Of a stretch of DNA of 64,000 nt, positions 1-9,750 are shown in pieces. Origin of the DNA: Ecytonucleospora hepatopenaei (lineage: Eukaryota > Microsporidia > Enterocytozoonidae); assembly GCA_026692725.1 (NCBI GenBank), contig JAPMUG010000002.1:124001-188000 (forward strand). The letters are read 5' to 3'. The position numbers were made by a program, and so were the translations under genes. The notes under the pieces are model-generated. The model did no database searches, was not told the DNA's origin, and saw only the letters and a program-made list of their open reading frames with translations. Position 1 is the stretch's first letter. The number at the start of each line of letters is the position of its first letter.

Positions 1-50
1 TAATGGAAAAGGATGAAAGTATAAAATATATTTATATATAATATTTTTTA

Positions 51-2243
51 TTATATCTTTTCTATTATCTTTGTCTTATTATTATAATATACTAAATCTT
101 CTCCTTGTAACTCATTTAATGCATCATATAAAATACTATCCTCTACTTTCATGTCTTTTAACACTTCTGAGAGCAACATTGACTTTCCTTTTCCTTCTTT
201 ACTTCCTTTTTTCAATATTTTCATAATTTCCTTCTTTAAATCATCCACTAAAAGTCTTTTACTTCTTAAATTACCCGAAATCACCATGTCCATATCTATC
301 TTTCCTGTACGTGGATCAAGGGCATATAAAAGCAGACTTTCCTTAATAAGACGCACTGCTTCTGAAACATCTGCATCCGTCACTTCTTTGCTCAGCCTCA
401 TTCTTGCATGTGCCTCGCTAAGTCTAATTATACTTTCCAACTGCCTGGTTGTTGCTGTTATGCTGTTTCCATTGTCCAACTGTCTTAATTCTACGTACGC
501 ATATGAAATGCTGTCCTTTGCTTGTTTTGTAAGGACTGGATTTATCTTTTTTGCTTCTTTAAGGTAAATCTTAAAAATATCGATAGGAACTACATCACTC
601 CAACTATTTTCACCACCATTTTCACAAAACAAATCAACAATATGCTCAGCTACTTTTTTGTCTTGATTTTCTTCTGGTTTGTCGATTAGCAGGGCGACAA
701 TGTCAAAACGGGAAAGGAGCGTAGGAGGCAAATTCAAATTTTCTACAATTGACTTTCTTACGTTGTATTTTGACTCAATTGGATTGCATGACGCCAATAC
801 TGAACACCTTGCATTTAAAGTTGTAATTATTCCTGCCTTTGCTATGCTTACTGTTTGCTGTTCCATAACTTCATGCAAAACACTTTGAGTTGTTTCATTC
901 ATTTTGTCAAATTCATCGATACAGCATATTCCATTGTCACTCAGAACCAATGCACCTGACTCAAGGACATACTGACCGCTATCCTTATCCCTTACAACTG
1001 ATGCAGTAAGACCAACTGCACTAGATCCTCTTCCAGAGGTATAAATTCCTCTTTCTGTAATTCTGTTTATAAATCCAAGCAACTGGCTTTTTGCTATTCC
1101 TGGGTCTCCTGCCAGCAAAATGTTGATGTCCCCTCTCAGTCTGCTATTTTTTAGATTTTTTTGGACGCCTCCAAAAAGTTGCAAAAGCAGCGACTTTTTT
1201 ACATTGTCCATTCCAAAAATTGATGGTGCTATACTTTTTGACAAAATGTCATAAATACGCGGGTTGTTAATCAAATGCTCTATTTTTGCAATGTCATCAT
1301 CATTTGTTTCATCCTTTGAACTTTCCCTAAAAGTGTCTCCCTCCACTTTTCCTGTGCCGTATTCCACAATGTTAAGCATTTGGATAAAAAGACGAAATGA
1401 ACTTTTTGCCTTTTTAACCAACGGACTTACCCTTACAGGCACTGCTTTTAGGATACCTATGACTGTTACCTTGTCACCAGGTACCAATTTATCAACAAGA
1501 TCGTCTTTGCTTACCAAGGTCAGGGTCATCGGAGTTGTTCCTTCTGGAATATTTTCTGGTAGTTCCTGGAGTCGAACCACCTGCTTGTCGGTGTATTCTC
1601 CGCTGTTTACCTGCAAGGAAAAAGAAAAGCGATTTCCACAATCACAAGCTGTAGGTTCATTTACAGTCTCTTTAATTGCATCCACTTTCACCATTATGCC
1701 ACATTTAACACACTTGTATGTAGCACTTTTTATTTCAGGAATGACACTGCTTGACCTATTTATCATGCCAGAAACTTTAACAATTTTGTCAATGCTTTTT
1801 GGTTCTATGTTTCTTATAATAATGTCACTTCCTATGTTTTTAGGCCTTATTTTTATTTTTACCTCTTCATCAGGCTTTCTTTCTGTGTAAATTTCATTTA
1901 AAACATTTTCAAAAATTGGCACAACTTCCTGGGGAAAATTTTCAAGCTGAAAATTTAAAAATTCGTAGTTTCCTAAAAAACTAGCACAGTCCAAATAAAA
2001 CACAAATTCTTTAGTGAGTTCCATGTTTTCAAACTGTTCAATTCCATGGATTCTAACAAATTCCTTAAATTTTTCAGTAGTTTCCTGAACATCAATGTTT
2101 GTTCCCCAAATAAGCTTAAGTCTTTCCGTGTAGTTTACACTATAAGGGGTAGATGATTCAACATGGGATGGAGTAACCGTTAGTAAAATATCCTGGCTTG
2201 CGTCGTCTACTGTAAATACATCTGAATTTAACCTTGAAGACAT
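51..2243 (-). CDS. MCM4: MCM4, replicative helicase subunit
   Basis: This is a subunit of the MCM2-7 hexamer, the nuclear DNA helicase that unwinds origins and drives replication forks. The 730 residues show an N-terminal OB/zinc domain with Cys178, Cys181, Cys200 and Cys202, then the AAA+ core. The core has Walker A GDPGIAKS (379-386), the Walker B region CCIDEFDKM (440-448) and an SRFD arginine-finger motif. The early IWGTNI stretch and the run SSAVGLTA...LESGALVLSDNG point to MCM4 rather than another MCM. It is shorter than yeast MCM4, mainly through loss of the long phosphorylated N-terminal tail, as expected in a reduced genome. TTTTTGCCCC lies directly before the ATG. The subfamily call rests on remembered family patterns, not on an alignment. 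Confidence 0.93.
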   Translation of the reverse strand: MSSRLNSDVFTVDDASQDILLTVTPSHVESSTPYSVNYTERLKLIWGTNIDVQETTEKFKEFVRIHGIEQFENMELTKEFVFYLDCASFLGNYEFLNFQLENFPQEVVPIFENVLNEIYTERKPDEEVKIKIRPKNIGSDIIIRNIEPKSIDKIVKVSGMINRSSSVIPEIKSATYKCVKCGIMVKVDAIKETVNEPTACDCGNRFSFSLQVNSGEYTDKQVVRLQELPENIPEGTTPMTLTLVSKDDLVDKLVPGDKVTVIGILKAVPVRVSPLVKKAKSSFRLFIQMLNIVEYGTGKVEGDTFRESSKDETNDDDIAKIEHLINNPRIYDILSKSIAPSIFGMDNVKKSLLLQLFGGVQKNLKNSRLRGDINILLAGDPGIAKSQLLGFINRITERGIYTSGRGSSAVGLTASVVRDKDSGQYVLESGALVLSDNGICCIDEFDKMNETTQSVLHEVMEQQTVSIAKAGIITTLNARCSVLASCNPIESKYNVRKSIVENLNLPPTLLSRFDIVALLIDKPEENQDKKVAEHIVDLFCENGGENSWSDVVPIDIFKIYLKEAKKINPVLTKQAKDSISYAYVELRQLDNGNSITATTRQLESIIRLSEAHARMRLSKEVTDADVSEAVRLIKESLLLYALDPRTGKIDMDMVISGNLRSKRLLVDDLKKEIMKILKKGSKEGKGKSMLLSEVLKDMKVEDSILYDALNELQGEDLVYYNNKTKIIEKI

Positions 2244-2560
2244 GGGGCAAAAATGTCAAAAATTATCATTTCTTTTGTTTAAGCATAATTTTTTAGATTT
2301 TTTTGTTTAACAAAAGAATTATTTTTATTTTTATAATAAAATATAAGTTACTCATTATTAGTTTTATAATCATATAGTGTATGTTTTTAACAATAATTGT
2401 ACATTTTTATCATATTAAATTATATAAATATTTAAATTTTTATATATTTATATAATTATATAATTTGAAGTGTAAAATGATATAAATTTAATTTGTTTAA
2501 TTTGTGTTGATTTGTTATTTATTATATTCTAAAAGTAAATTTAAAAAAATTAATCAATAA
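2244..2560. other. AT-rich intergenic stretch, nothing recognised
   Basis: About 317 bases separate the divergent MCM4 gene and the unknown gene at 2561. The sequence is almost pure A/T with no tRNA-like fold, no long open frame and no clear tandem repeat. It presumably holds both promoters. Confidence 0.6.
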
Positions 2561-3121
2561 ATGATAAAAACATTTAAAATTGATCAAAAAATTTATTCCT
2601 ATTTGGAAATGTTTTTTGATATTTTGTTTGTTTTTGCAAGTAACACGTTATTTGATGAAGAAGAGATAAGAAAGATAGAAGAAACAAGCATGGCATCCTC
2701 TGGTTTATATAGTGCTGATAAATACAAATTATATGAACGTAGAGAAACGAAATGTTTTAACACACCAAATGATTCAGAAACAAGTGATATGGATATAGAA
2801 GGAACTTCATTAGAGGTTAATCCACCACAAACACCGACCAAAATAATAACACCATCAGAATCTGAAACATCAGAAAGATCTTCTATAGGAAAAAAACGCA
2901 GACACACTGACAGTGTTCTTGATAAGGCATCCACATCTAAATTTTTTGATTTTTCAACTGATGCATTTTTAAGCAATGAAGTAAATAGAAGTATGTCTTT
3001 GGATGAAACTGGAAAAAATCAACCAAAAGAAGAGCCACAAATGAAACAAATGAAATTAACTTTAGACACAGAAAGATTTATGAAGAATAGCGAAAAAAGA
3101 AAAAAGAAAAACAATAAATAA
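2561..3121 (+). CDS. Unknown Ser/Thr- and Lys-rich protein
   Basis: I do not recognise this 186-residue protein. The first 35 residues are fairly hydrophobic (FFDILFVFAS) and could form a weak membrane or signal segment if translation starts at Met17. The middle is acidic and rich in Ser, Thr and Pro, with SP/TP sites such as PPQTPTK and ITPSESETSERSS, and contains a KKRRH basic patch. The C-terminus is a strongly basic KRKKKNNK tail. The SP/TP sites and basic clusters would suit a nuclear, phosphoregulated protein, but this is inference. It is divergent from MCM4 and tandem with the reductase downstream. Codon use is typical of the window, so it is probably a real gene. Confidence 0.6.
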   Translation: MIKTFKIDQKIYSYLEMFFDILFVFASNTLFDEEEIRKIEETSMASSGLYSADKYKLYERRETKCFNTPNDSETSDMDIEGTSLEVNPPQTPTKIITPSESETSERSSIGKKRRHTDSVLDKASTSKFFDFSTDAFLSNEVNRSMSLDETGKNQPKEEPQMKQMKLTLDTERFMKNSEKRKKKNNK

Positions 3122-3230
3122 AATTTTCCTTATTTTTTATTACATAATTGACTAAATACTGTTTTATAATGTAATATATCATTAATTTATGAAACTATAA
3201 CTTAAAAATAAAGTTTTATTTACTAAAAAT

Positions 3231-4073
3231 ATGCTTAACTTGCTGCAAATAACTTTTATTACTGTTTTAATTGTAATAATTGCTAAGAAAATATTTAAAA
3301 AACCACAAATTGTAATAAATAAAAACATTTTAATTGTTGGTGGAACTAAAGGAATTGGCTTAGAATTGACAAAAATACTTTCATTACACAATAATTTAAC
3401 TGTAATTGCTAGATCACACCAGGAAGAAATAGATAATGTTAAATACATTGAAATTGATGTTACAAAAAATACAAAAGAAATTCCAGGTGGTTTTGACCTG
3501 ATTTTTTGTTGTATTGGTGGATGTAAAATAAAAAACAAATTAGATCACAATTCTAATGGATTTAAAAGAATGATGGAATTAAACTACATTGGTCCTACTA
3601 ATGTACTTGATCATTTACTAGAAAAAAACAAGAAAGAATTTCAAATTGTATTTTTTTGCTCTACATCTGTATTGATAACACTGCCTGGATATTTAGCATA
3701 TGAACCTTCCAAAGCAGCACTATTTTCACTTTATAAACAGATCAATATGTTAAAAGAAAACACAGCTAAACTTATTTTATTACCAAATGTAAAAACAAAT
3801 GCATTTGAAGAAGAGAAAAAGAACAAAAACAAAGCCAGTCTAAAAATAGAATCTTGTGGTTGTTGTCTATCACCTGATTACACCGCTGAAATAATTTTAA
3901 AAGAACTATTTAATAGAAATCTAATAACCATAGATTATTTTACCTATCTTTTAAGTTTAAAAAACAACTGTGAATGCTTACAAGATTATTTTTTATTTCC
4001 AATTTCTGTATTTCTACATTTTATTACGAAAATATATGTTAAAAAACAAAATGATAAGTATACAAAATATTAA
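3231..4073 (+). CDS. TSC10: 3-ketodihydrosphingosine reductase-like SDR
   Basis: This short-chain dehydrogenase most resembles the enzyme that reduces 3-ketosphinganine to sphinganine with NADPH, at the cytosolic face of the ER, in sphingolipid synthesis. An N-terminal membrane segment (about 5-20) precedes the Rossmann motif GGTKGIG (37-43). Asn118 lies in NYIG, catalytic Ser is in CSTS (144-146), and the YxxxK pair is Tyr157/Lys161. The C-terminal hydrophobic stretch fits the membrane association of this family. At 280 residues it is slightly shorter than yeast Tsc10. Other SDR subfamilies are possible, but the N-terminal anchor together with NYIG favours KDSR. Confidence 0.75.
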   Translation: MLNLLQITFITVLIVIIAKKIFKKPQIVINKNILIVGGTKGIGLELTKILSLHNNLTVIARSHQEEIDNVKYIEIDVTKNTKEIPGGFDLIFCCIGGCKIKNKLDHNSNGFKRMMELNYIGPTNVLDHLLEKNKKEFQIVFFCSTSVLITLPGYLAYEPSKAALFSLYKQINMLKENTAKLILLPNVKTNAFEEEKKNKNKASLKIESCGCCLSPDYTAEIILKELFNRNLITIDYFTYLLSLKNNCECLQDYFLFPISVFLHFITKIYVKKQNDKYTKY

Positions 4074-4187
4074 ATAACTTTTTTTAAAAAATTTAAACTT
4101 ATAATTAAAAACCATATGATTTTATATAGATTATTTCATCTATTTGTCCTGAAAACCAATTTCTCCATCAAAATGAACATTTATACG

Positions 4188-4907
4188 TTATTCACCTAAA
4201 TGCGTTTGCCTATAAATTTCCCCTATAAATTCCCAATCAAGCGTTTTAAACCATTCATTAACGTAACTAACCTTATCTGAAGTATGTTTTAAATAATATG
4301 CATGTTCCCAAATGTCCATTGCAATTATTGGAACCAACTGTTCAAAATACATAGAAGGAGATTCTTGGTTTTTTGTTGCAATAACAGCTAATTCTCCAGC
4401 CTTTAATGTTTCTTTTATTGTTGTTTCTTCATTTGTTAAAACCAACGTTTCTTCCTCATAAAAAACATTCATCTCTTTTAACGGTAAAACCAAAAAAATC
4501 CACCCAGAACCAACAACTTTCTTTGTTTTCTCAGTAAATGCATCTTTAAGACCAGAAATTGACCCGAATTTTTGTTCAATAAGAAGCCTTAAACTTTCAT
4601 CCATAGAATCCTCTGTTTTTAAATTAGGTGTCATAATTCTAAAATACAAAGTATGGTTAAAATGACCACCAGCACACAAAGTAAGATTTTTAAAAACATC
4701 GGCTGAATATCCGTCTTTAGCTTTCATTAAATTTTCAACCAGTTCTCCTAATGATTTTCCTGAGTTTATGCCAGCCAATGTGCTATTCAAGCCGTTCACA
4801 TAATTGTTATGATGTTTGGTGTGGTGAGTCTCCATTGTTTTTGCATCAACGTAAGGTTCTAACTTATCATAATCATACAGCAACCTAGGCAGTTTGTATT
4901 CTTTCAT
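4188..4907 (-). CDS. Superoxide dismutase, Mn type
   Basis: This enzyme converts superoxide to oxygen and hydrogen peroxide. The four metal ligands are visible: His28 in HHTKHH, His85 in GGHFNH, Asp198 and His202 in DIWEH. Gly81 and Gln181 (in NQESP) occupy the positions that differ between Mn and Fe enzymes, and both are the Mn-type residues. No mitochondrial presequence is seen, since the start MKEYKLPRLL aligns with the mature bacterial N-terminus, so a cytosolic enzyme is likely. The region around 141-172 has an insertion relative to E. coli SodA. The start is supported by TTTTTACCCC four bases upstream. Confidence 0.95.
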   Translation of the reverse strand: MKEYKLPRLLYDYDKLEPYVDAKTMETHHTKHHNNYVNGLNSTLAGINSGKSLGELVENLMKAKDGYSADVFKNLTLCAGGHFNHTLYFRIMTPNLKTEDSMDESLRLLIEQKFGSISGLKDAFTEKTKKVVGSGWIFLVLPLKEMNVFYEEETLVLTNEETTIKETLKAGELAVIATKNQESPSMYFEQLVPIIAMDIWEHAYYLKHTSDKVSYVNEWFKTLDWEFIGEIYRQTHLGE

Positions 4908-4998
4908 TAGGGGTAAAAAATATTTCAGTTAATAAACAAAACAAGCTTAATTTAGTTCAAACAAACAATAATTTATTAAATTATTAAAGTAAAATGTT

Positions 4999-5552
4999 TT
5001 AATTTGATACGGTCAAATTTGAAAGCTGTTCAACCATTTTTTGGTGCTTTTTTATCATAAAACTTACATTTGAATCAAAACCCATTAAAGTTGACAATTC
5101 CTTAAAAACTAATCCGTTATTTGTTGCTACAGGTATGTTCTTCACCAGATTGATATTTTAACAAATGTTTGTTTTACATCCACTCTTATACCATTTACCA
5201 AAATTTGTGTAAATCTATCCTGTATAAATGCAAAAAATAAATTTTCGAAAATATAATTTGAGGCTTTTCCATGTTTTAGGGTTACAATAAAAGAGCAACC
5301 ATTTATGTTTTCCTTATCCTCCCATTCAGGTCTAATCCCCTCTTTAAAAACATTCAAACTATATGTGTCATATCCATTTTCTATAAGATCTTTTGCCGAA
5401 TTTTCAAAACAAATAATTCTCTTGGCGATATACACAGCCTGTTCCAATGTATCAATTTTACATATCTCTTTAAAACTATTTTCATATGCATAACATCCTT
5501 CTTTATTTGCAATGTTCGTGGAAGAAACTACGACTCTATTTTTTAAATTCAT
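4999..5552 (-). CDS. eIF4E-like cap-binding protein, frame broken near 5145
   Basis: This is the translation initiation factor that binds the mRNA 5' cap. The first frame (5142-5552, 136 residues) carries the eIF4E pattern: a KIDTLEQA helix, RPEWED with cap-stacking Trp77 and Glu78, and KISIW ending at Trp136 (the third conserved Trp). It then meets TGA. The minus-one frame opens at 5157 and runs to a TAA at 4999-5001. It encodes about 48 residues that continue the eIF4E fold (KNIPVATNNG, FKELSTLMGF, MIKKHQ). One missing base, or a -1 slip within 5142-5157, would join them to about 185 residues, a normal eIF4E length. The first cap-stacking Trp appears to be Tyr (Tyr21/23), as in the 4EHP class. 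TTTACCCC abuts the ATG. Confidence 0.75.
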
Positions 5553-5602
5553 GGGGTAAATTTTTATAACTGTAAAAGAATTTTTGTTTTTTATTTATTT
5601 AG

Positions 5603-6286
5603 ATGCTTTCATTACTTTGTAATTTATTCAAATGTATGTTCTTGTATAATTTATTAGGCTGTGCATATGGTGCAAATACATTTGAAAAACAAAACATCAA
5701 CATAAAAACCATTTTTAGAAACACAAGATCAGACGATTGTAAAGTAGACACGATTGTTTTGGACCTAGACAAAACATTAGTAGATACAACTAGAAACACA
5801 ATGTATAACTCTAAAAATTATGATTCTTTTTGTATTTTAAACAATACGCATAAATGTTTTATTAGACCTGGTGCAAGGGATTTTTTAAAAATTTTAAAAA
5901 AGATGCCTGTAAAAGTACATTTATATACAGCAGGACATTTAGATTATGCTGTAGAAATCATACGATACTTAGATCCTCATATTTGTATTACAAAAATATA
6001 TTCAAGAAGGCATTGTATTCAAAATATTTATGGAGAATACTTAAAAAGCATTAAATACATAGGCAACACAAATAGGTTTTTAATTATTGATGATAAGAAA
6101 ATATATGAAAAGGATGAAAATCAGTATGTTTTTAAAATCACACCTTTTTCTTATAAAAATCCAAAATTTTATAAAGATAAAGAATTATTTTATATTTTAA
6201 GGATGATTCAAAATGTGATAAAAGGAAGAATAACCAGAAAAGATGCCATTAAAAAATACAAAATTGATAAAAAATTTTATTGTTAA
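5603..6286 (+). CDS. FCP1/SCP-type HAD phosphatase with signal peptide
   Basis: This is a member of the HAD superfamily of the FCP1/SCP/Dullard type, which dephosphorylate Ser/Thr sites such as the Pol II CTD or lipin. Visible motifs are DLDKTLV (54-60; nucleophile Asp54, acid Asp56), FIRPGARDFL, LYTA (107-110) and the metal-binding pair IIDD (161-164). Residues 1-24 look like a signal peptide or signal anchor, with the hydrophobic core FLYNLLGCAYGA. This would place the catalytic domain in the secretory pathway or on the ER/nuclear membrane, as for Dullard/Nem1. Export is also possible. The substrate is unknown. It has no BRCT domain and is short at 227 residues. Confidence 0.8.
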   Translation: MLSLLCNLFKCMFLYNLLGCAYGANTFEKQNINIKTIFRNTRSDDCKVDTIVLDLDKTLVDTTRNTMYNSKNYDSFCILNNTHKCFIRPGARDFLKILKKMPVKVHLYTAGHLDYAVEIIRYLDPHICITKIYSRRHCIQNIYGEYLKSIKYIGNTNRFLIIDDKKIYEKDENQYVFKITPFSYKNPKFYKDKELFYILRMIQNVIKGRITRKDAIKKYKIDKKFYC

Positions 6287-6343
6287 TAAAATGTTAAATA
6301 ATCATTATTAATGACTAAATATATAAATCAAATAAACATTTTT

Positions 6344-8422
6344 TTAATATCCTTTGTTAAGTTCAAGTGTTAAATTAAACACCAATTTCTTATCCTTTTC
6401 AAAAGTTGAATCCTTATCACAGCAGAAATATCCTATTCTAATAAATTGGAACTTGTCTTCCACCTTTGCACTTAAGACGGTTGAATCCACATATCCTTCT
6501 TTAACAACAAGACTGTTTTCCATGTCTAAATCATTCAAAAATCCCTTTTCTTCTGGATTAAAAGAATTAAACAGATTCTTATAACACCTCAACTCAACCT
6601 TATTGGAAAGGTCAGGAAGCCAGTGAATGTTTTTGGATGGAGAACATTCTTCTTTTGTAAGTAACTCACATCTTATACCATCACTTTCCTTACCTACATA
6701 CTTTAAAACACCTAAATTTATAAGTCCAACCGGTTTCTGAGGGGTTAGCCTTAAAAATCCTGGGTCTTTTTCAGAATCTTGTAAAAAGTCTGTTTTTTCA
6801 ATGTAAACGACTTTATTAACATCCACGTCTTTTGCTGAAATTTTTCCTTTGGCCTTTTTGTTTATGTAAACCTTAAGAGGATCCATTAAACATGTGGCTT
6901 TTGTTGCTGTTTTAAATAACTCACTCCTTACAAAACTTTCTAAGATTTTAATGTCCACGATTGTTTCACTGAATGTAATACCGACAGATTGTACGAATTG
7001 GTTTATTGCATTTGCAGGAAATCCACGTCTTCTCATTCCTTTTATCGTTAAAAATCGAGGATCATCCCATTTTAGACCCATAGCAACAAGTTTTGCTAGC
7101 TTTCTTTTGCTTAAAACTGTGTTGGAAACGTTTAACCTACTAAATTCCCACTGTACAGGTTCGTACATCTCAAGCTCCTTAAGCAACCAATGGTATGGCT
7201 CTTGACGAGTGTAAAATTCTCTTGAACAAAACGAATGCGTTACATCTTCAAGTGAATCGCTAACACATAATGCAAACTCATAAGTTGGATAAACAAAAAA
7301 ATTCCTCTTCTTTCTTTCATGCACCATGTCAATAATTCTGCAACCAACCAAATCAAGCATCAAAGGATTCTTTGACTCCAATGGCATTTTAAAGCGTAAA
7401 ACACACTCTCCATCTTTATATTCACCTTTCAACATTTTTTCAAATTCTTTTTCATTTTCCTCAATTGAAACATTTCTGTAAGGACTCAAAATACATGGAT
7501 CATCATTTCCACCATCTCTTTCTTGTTGATACTTGCTTCTTCTGTTCCTTATTTCTTCTAAAGAACAAAAATCAACATATGCAGAACCTTTCTTTATTAG
7601 CCTTTTGCTCATTTCTAACATTTTGTCAAAATAATCCGATGATGCTGTTATTGCATAAGGCTCAAAACCTAGCCATTTCACATCTTCTAAGATACCATCG
7701 TATAATTCATCAGCTTCATTTTTTGGGTTGGTATCATCAAACCTCATGTAAGTTATACCGCCAAACTTTTTTGCATACTCAAAACTTAGATTTAATGCTT
7801 TTGCGTGTCCAATGTGCAACATTCCATTTGGTTCAGGTGGAAATCTAGTGACTACTTTGCCCTTAGTTCTTTCCAAATGTTCCCGCATAATTTTTTCATT
7901 AATTTGTTTGTTTTCTCCTGGTTTATGCAAAAGTTTTATCTCCCCCTCATCGAGCCAACTTTTCATGTATTTCTCAACAGGCAAGTCCATTCCATAATCT
8001 TTCATTTCATCAAAGAATATCTTTGTGTCGTAATATTTAAACTTATTTTTAAGTTCAGTTCTAATTTTAAGCTTAGGCATGTTTTTTTCCTTTAAATCCT
8101 TAATAAAATTTTTTATCTCACCTTCTGAATATGTGTGTTCTTTACAAAAATTAACAAGTTCCTCCTTTGTTTTTAAGTCGCTCTTTAAAATTGCTTTAAG
8201 TAAAGAATCATTAGCAACATGACCAGTGGCAATCACATCAGAAATTAGCTTTATGTCAGCTCCCTTTGGTGCCAAGCAAGCAAGAGAATATTGCATTTGA
8301 TTTATTTCATTTCCAGCGGCTAAAATGATTTCCAAGTTCTTTTTAAGTACAGGTTGTTTTTCAATTTCCTTAACTTTATTTTCACTAAAATTTAATTTAC
8401 TTAGCTTTTCAAACAGTGACAT
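6344..8422 (-). CDS. Glutaminyl-tRNA synthetase
   Basis: This cytosolic class I synthetase charges tRNA-Gln with glutamine. The 692 residues include a eukaryote-type N-terminal domain (about 1-185), the catalytic Rossmann core with FPPEPNG and HIGH (203-206), RFDDTNP, the KMSKS equivalent VLSKRK (436-441) and a C-terminal anticodon-binding beta-barrel. WDDPR and the arrangement of these motifs separate it from GluRS, which is at 36796-38688. A tRNA-Gln gene lies about 1.3 kb away at 9751. The start is supported by TTTTTTTACCCAT directly upstream of the ATG. Confidence 0.95.
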   Translation of the reverse strand: MSLFEKLSKLNFSENKVKEIEKQPVLKKNLEIILAAGNEINQMQYSLACLAPKGADIKLISDVIATGHVANDSLLKAILKSDLKTKEELVNFCKEHTYSEGEIKNFIKDLKEKNMPKLKIRTELKNKFKYYDTKIFFDEMKDYGMDLPVEKYMKSWLDEGEIKLLHKPGENKQINEKIMREHLERTKGKVVTRFPPEPNGMLHIGHAKALNLSFEYAKKFGGITYMRFDDTNPKNEADELYDGILEDVKWLGFEPYAITASSDYFDKMLEMSKRLIKKGSAYVDFCSLEEIRNRRSKYQQERDGGNDDPCILSPYRNVSIEENEKEFEKMLKGEYKDGECVLRFKMPLESKNPLMLDLVGCRIIDMVHERKKRNFFVYPTYEFALCVSDSLEDVTHSFCSREFYTRQEPYHWLLKELEMYEPVQWEFSRLNVSNTVLSKRKLAKLVAMGLKWDDPRFLTIKGMRRRGFPANAINQFVQSVGITFSETIVDIKILESFVRSELFKTATKATCLMDPLKVYINKKAKGKISAKDVDVNKVVYIEKTDFLQDSEKDPGFLRLTPQKPVGLINLGVLKYVGKESDGIRCELLTKEECSPSKNIHWLPDLSNKVELRCYKNLFNSFNPEEKGFLNDLDMENSLVVKEGYVDSTVLSAKVEDKFQFIRIGYFCCDKDSTFEKDKKLVFNLTLELNKGY

Positions 8423-8699
8423 ATGGGTAAAAAAATGAATATTTATTTAAAAATGTTTTAAGTACATAATATAAAAACTACTCCAATAGTAGTAAATAAA
8501 TTTATATATACAATATATCTAGGCATGTAATTATTTTTTAAAAAATATTCTAAATAATTTATAGGTAAATATTTTTAAAATAAAACAGGAAACATTTTGA
8601 TAAGGAAATAAGTTTAAAAATATTTATATTCTTCCATTACTAAAAAAGTCATAAAATATTCAAAATAACGTTATAAACTTTACTTTATCATGTTAGTTA
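8423..8699. other. AT-rich intergenic stretch
   Basis: About 277 bases lie between the GlnRS start and the end of the open tail of the secreted coiled-coil gene. The sequence is A/T-rich, and I see no RNA gene or repeat here. Confidence 0.5.
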
Positions 8700-8870
8700 T
8701 CTTCTTCTTCTTTTACTTTTTTTCTTTCGTCTTCTTTGCTTTTTATTTGCATTTTGTGTTGTTGTCTCTTCTTTTTCTTCTGATTCTGTTTCACTCTTTT
8801 CTTTTGTTTCTGTTTCACTCTTTTCTTCAGGTTCTTCTTTTTTGTCACTTTGTTGTTCATATGGCTTTGA
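8700..8870 (-). other. In-frame open tail after the stop of the 8871-9266 gene
   Basis: Directly after the TAA at 8871-8873 the same frame stays open for 57 codons, to TAA at 8697-8699. The conceptual product starts SKPYEQQSDKKEEPEEKSE, repeats K(S)ETE-like units and ends in a run of Arg and Lys. This could be a readthrough extension or a lost C-terminus. The strand here is almost all purine, so stop codons are rare by composition alone. A second frame (starting ATG AAC AAC AAA) is also open. The evidence is therefore weak. Confidence 0.3.
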
Positions 8871-9266
8871 TTAAGTAATGCTTGAAGTTAAAAACTCTGG
8901 TTTTTTTGGGAAAAGAACATTTTTATTTGTTCTTTTTTCTTTCTTTATTGCTATCCGTTTTTTTAAAACATATCTTTTGATTTGATTGTTTTCTACAGCC
9001 AATTTTTTAAATTGACGTGTTAATTCTCTTTCTCTTTCTTTTAATTCTAATTCTTTTTTCAATGATTCTTCAATTTTTTTTTGTATTTCTTTTTCTTCTT
9101 CTTTTGCTTCTTTTAATTCTTGTCTCAACAAAGCTAACTGTTGTTCAGGTGGGAGATTATCGCATTTATCACTATTCTGCTCAACTTCTTTGTCAGATTC
9201 TGAACTAGAAGAATATGCTTTTGCTGCCTCAACAATATTTAATAAAACTAAAAAAATTTTAATCAT
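8871..9266 (-). CDS. Small secreted coiled-coil protein
   Basis: I do not recognise the family of this 131-residue product. It has a convincing signal peptide, with hydrophobic core IFLVLLNIVEAA and likely cleavage after AKA near residue 17. A Ser/acidic linker (SSSSESDKEVEQ) follows, then a long charged coiled coil from about residue 44 to 100, rich in Glu, Lys, Leu and Gln. The end is basic. The protein could be a secreted or spore-wall/polar-tube-associated component, but that is inference from architecture only. There is no C-run motif before the ATG (TTATTGG precedes it). See the separate entry for the open frame after its stop codon. Confidence 0.65.
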   Translation of the reverse strand: MIKIFLVLLNIVEAAKAYSSSSESDKEVEQNSDKCDNLPPEQQLALLRQELKEAKEEEKEIQKKIEESLKKELELKERERELTRQFKKLAVENNQIKRYVLKKRIAIKKEKRTNKNVLFPKKPEFLTSSIT

Positions 9267-9750
9267 CCAATAAACGTTCCTTTATATTTAATTTTTATAT
9301 ATAAAATTAATTTTAATAAAATTATAAATTAAATTGTTGCTTCAAATTTTAAATTCAATAAGAAACATACTACATTAAGAAATTTATGCATTAAAAAATT
9401 AATTTTTTAATAAGAAATTTCTCAAAAATTTAATTAACATTACCATATAAAATCTATAATTTAAAATAAAATAAAACAGGACCAGTTTAACACTGTAATA
9501 TAATAAACATGGTAACTATTATGGGTTCAAAATTAATAAAATATATATAAATAGTCTAATATGTTTAAAAAATTAATATTTTAATTTAAATAAGAATAGA
9601 ATAAGAAGTAAAAATAGTAAATTGTAAAGATTCTTTTAAATTAAAACAATGCTCTTTATACAAATAAGTTTTTTTGTAAATATATTTTGTTGATTAATCC
9701 AATCTATCTAAACTGACATTTTAGTCAATAATAAAGCAGTATTAATTATT
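9267..9750. other. Gene-poor AT-rich stretch before tRNA-Gln
   Basis: About 484 bases hold no supported gene. Short runs of A and T dominate, with no open frame of note on either strand and no tandem repeat. It would contain the promoter of the secreted-protein gene and upstream sequence of the tRNA gene. An unrecognised small RNA gene cannot be excluded. Confidence 0.5.

Noticed and set aside
1264..1890. Long plus-strand open frame opposite MCM4
   Set aside because: It is a shadow of a highly conserved minus-strand gene; its translation has no domain pattern and no start motif.
3182..3538. Minus-strand frame opposite the ketosphinganine reductase
   Set aside because: It overlaps clear SDR motifs on the other strand and has no family pattern.
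5123..5145. A 19-base GT...AG intron as cause of the eIF4E break
   Set aside because: Removing it removes the conserved Trp and reads into TAA after three codons, so it does not restore the protein.
8690..8878. Plus-strand Phe-rich frame
   Set aside because: It is a shadow of the purine-rich tail of the secreted coiled-coil gene.
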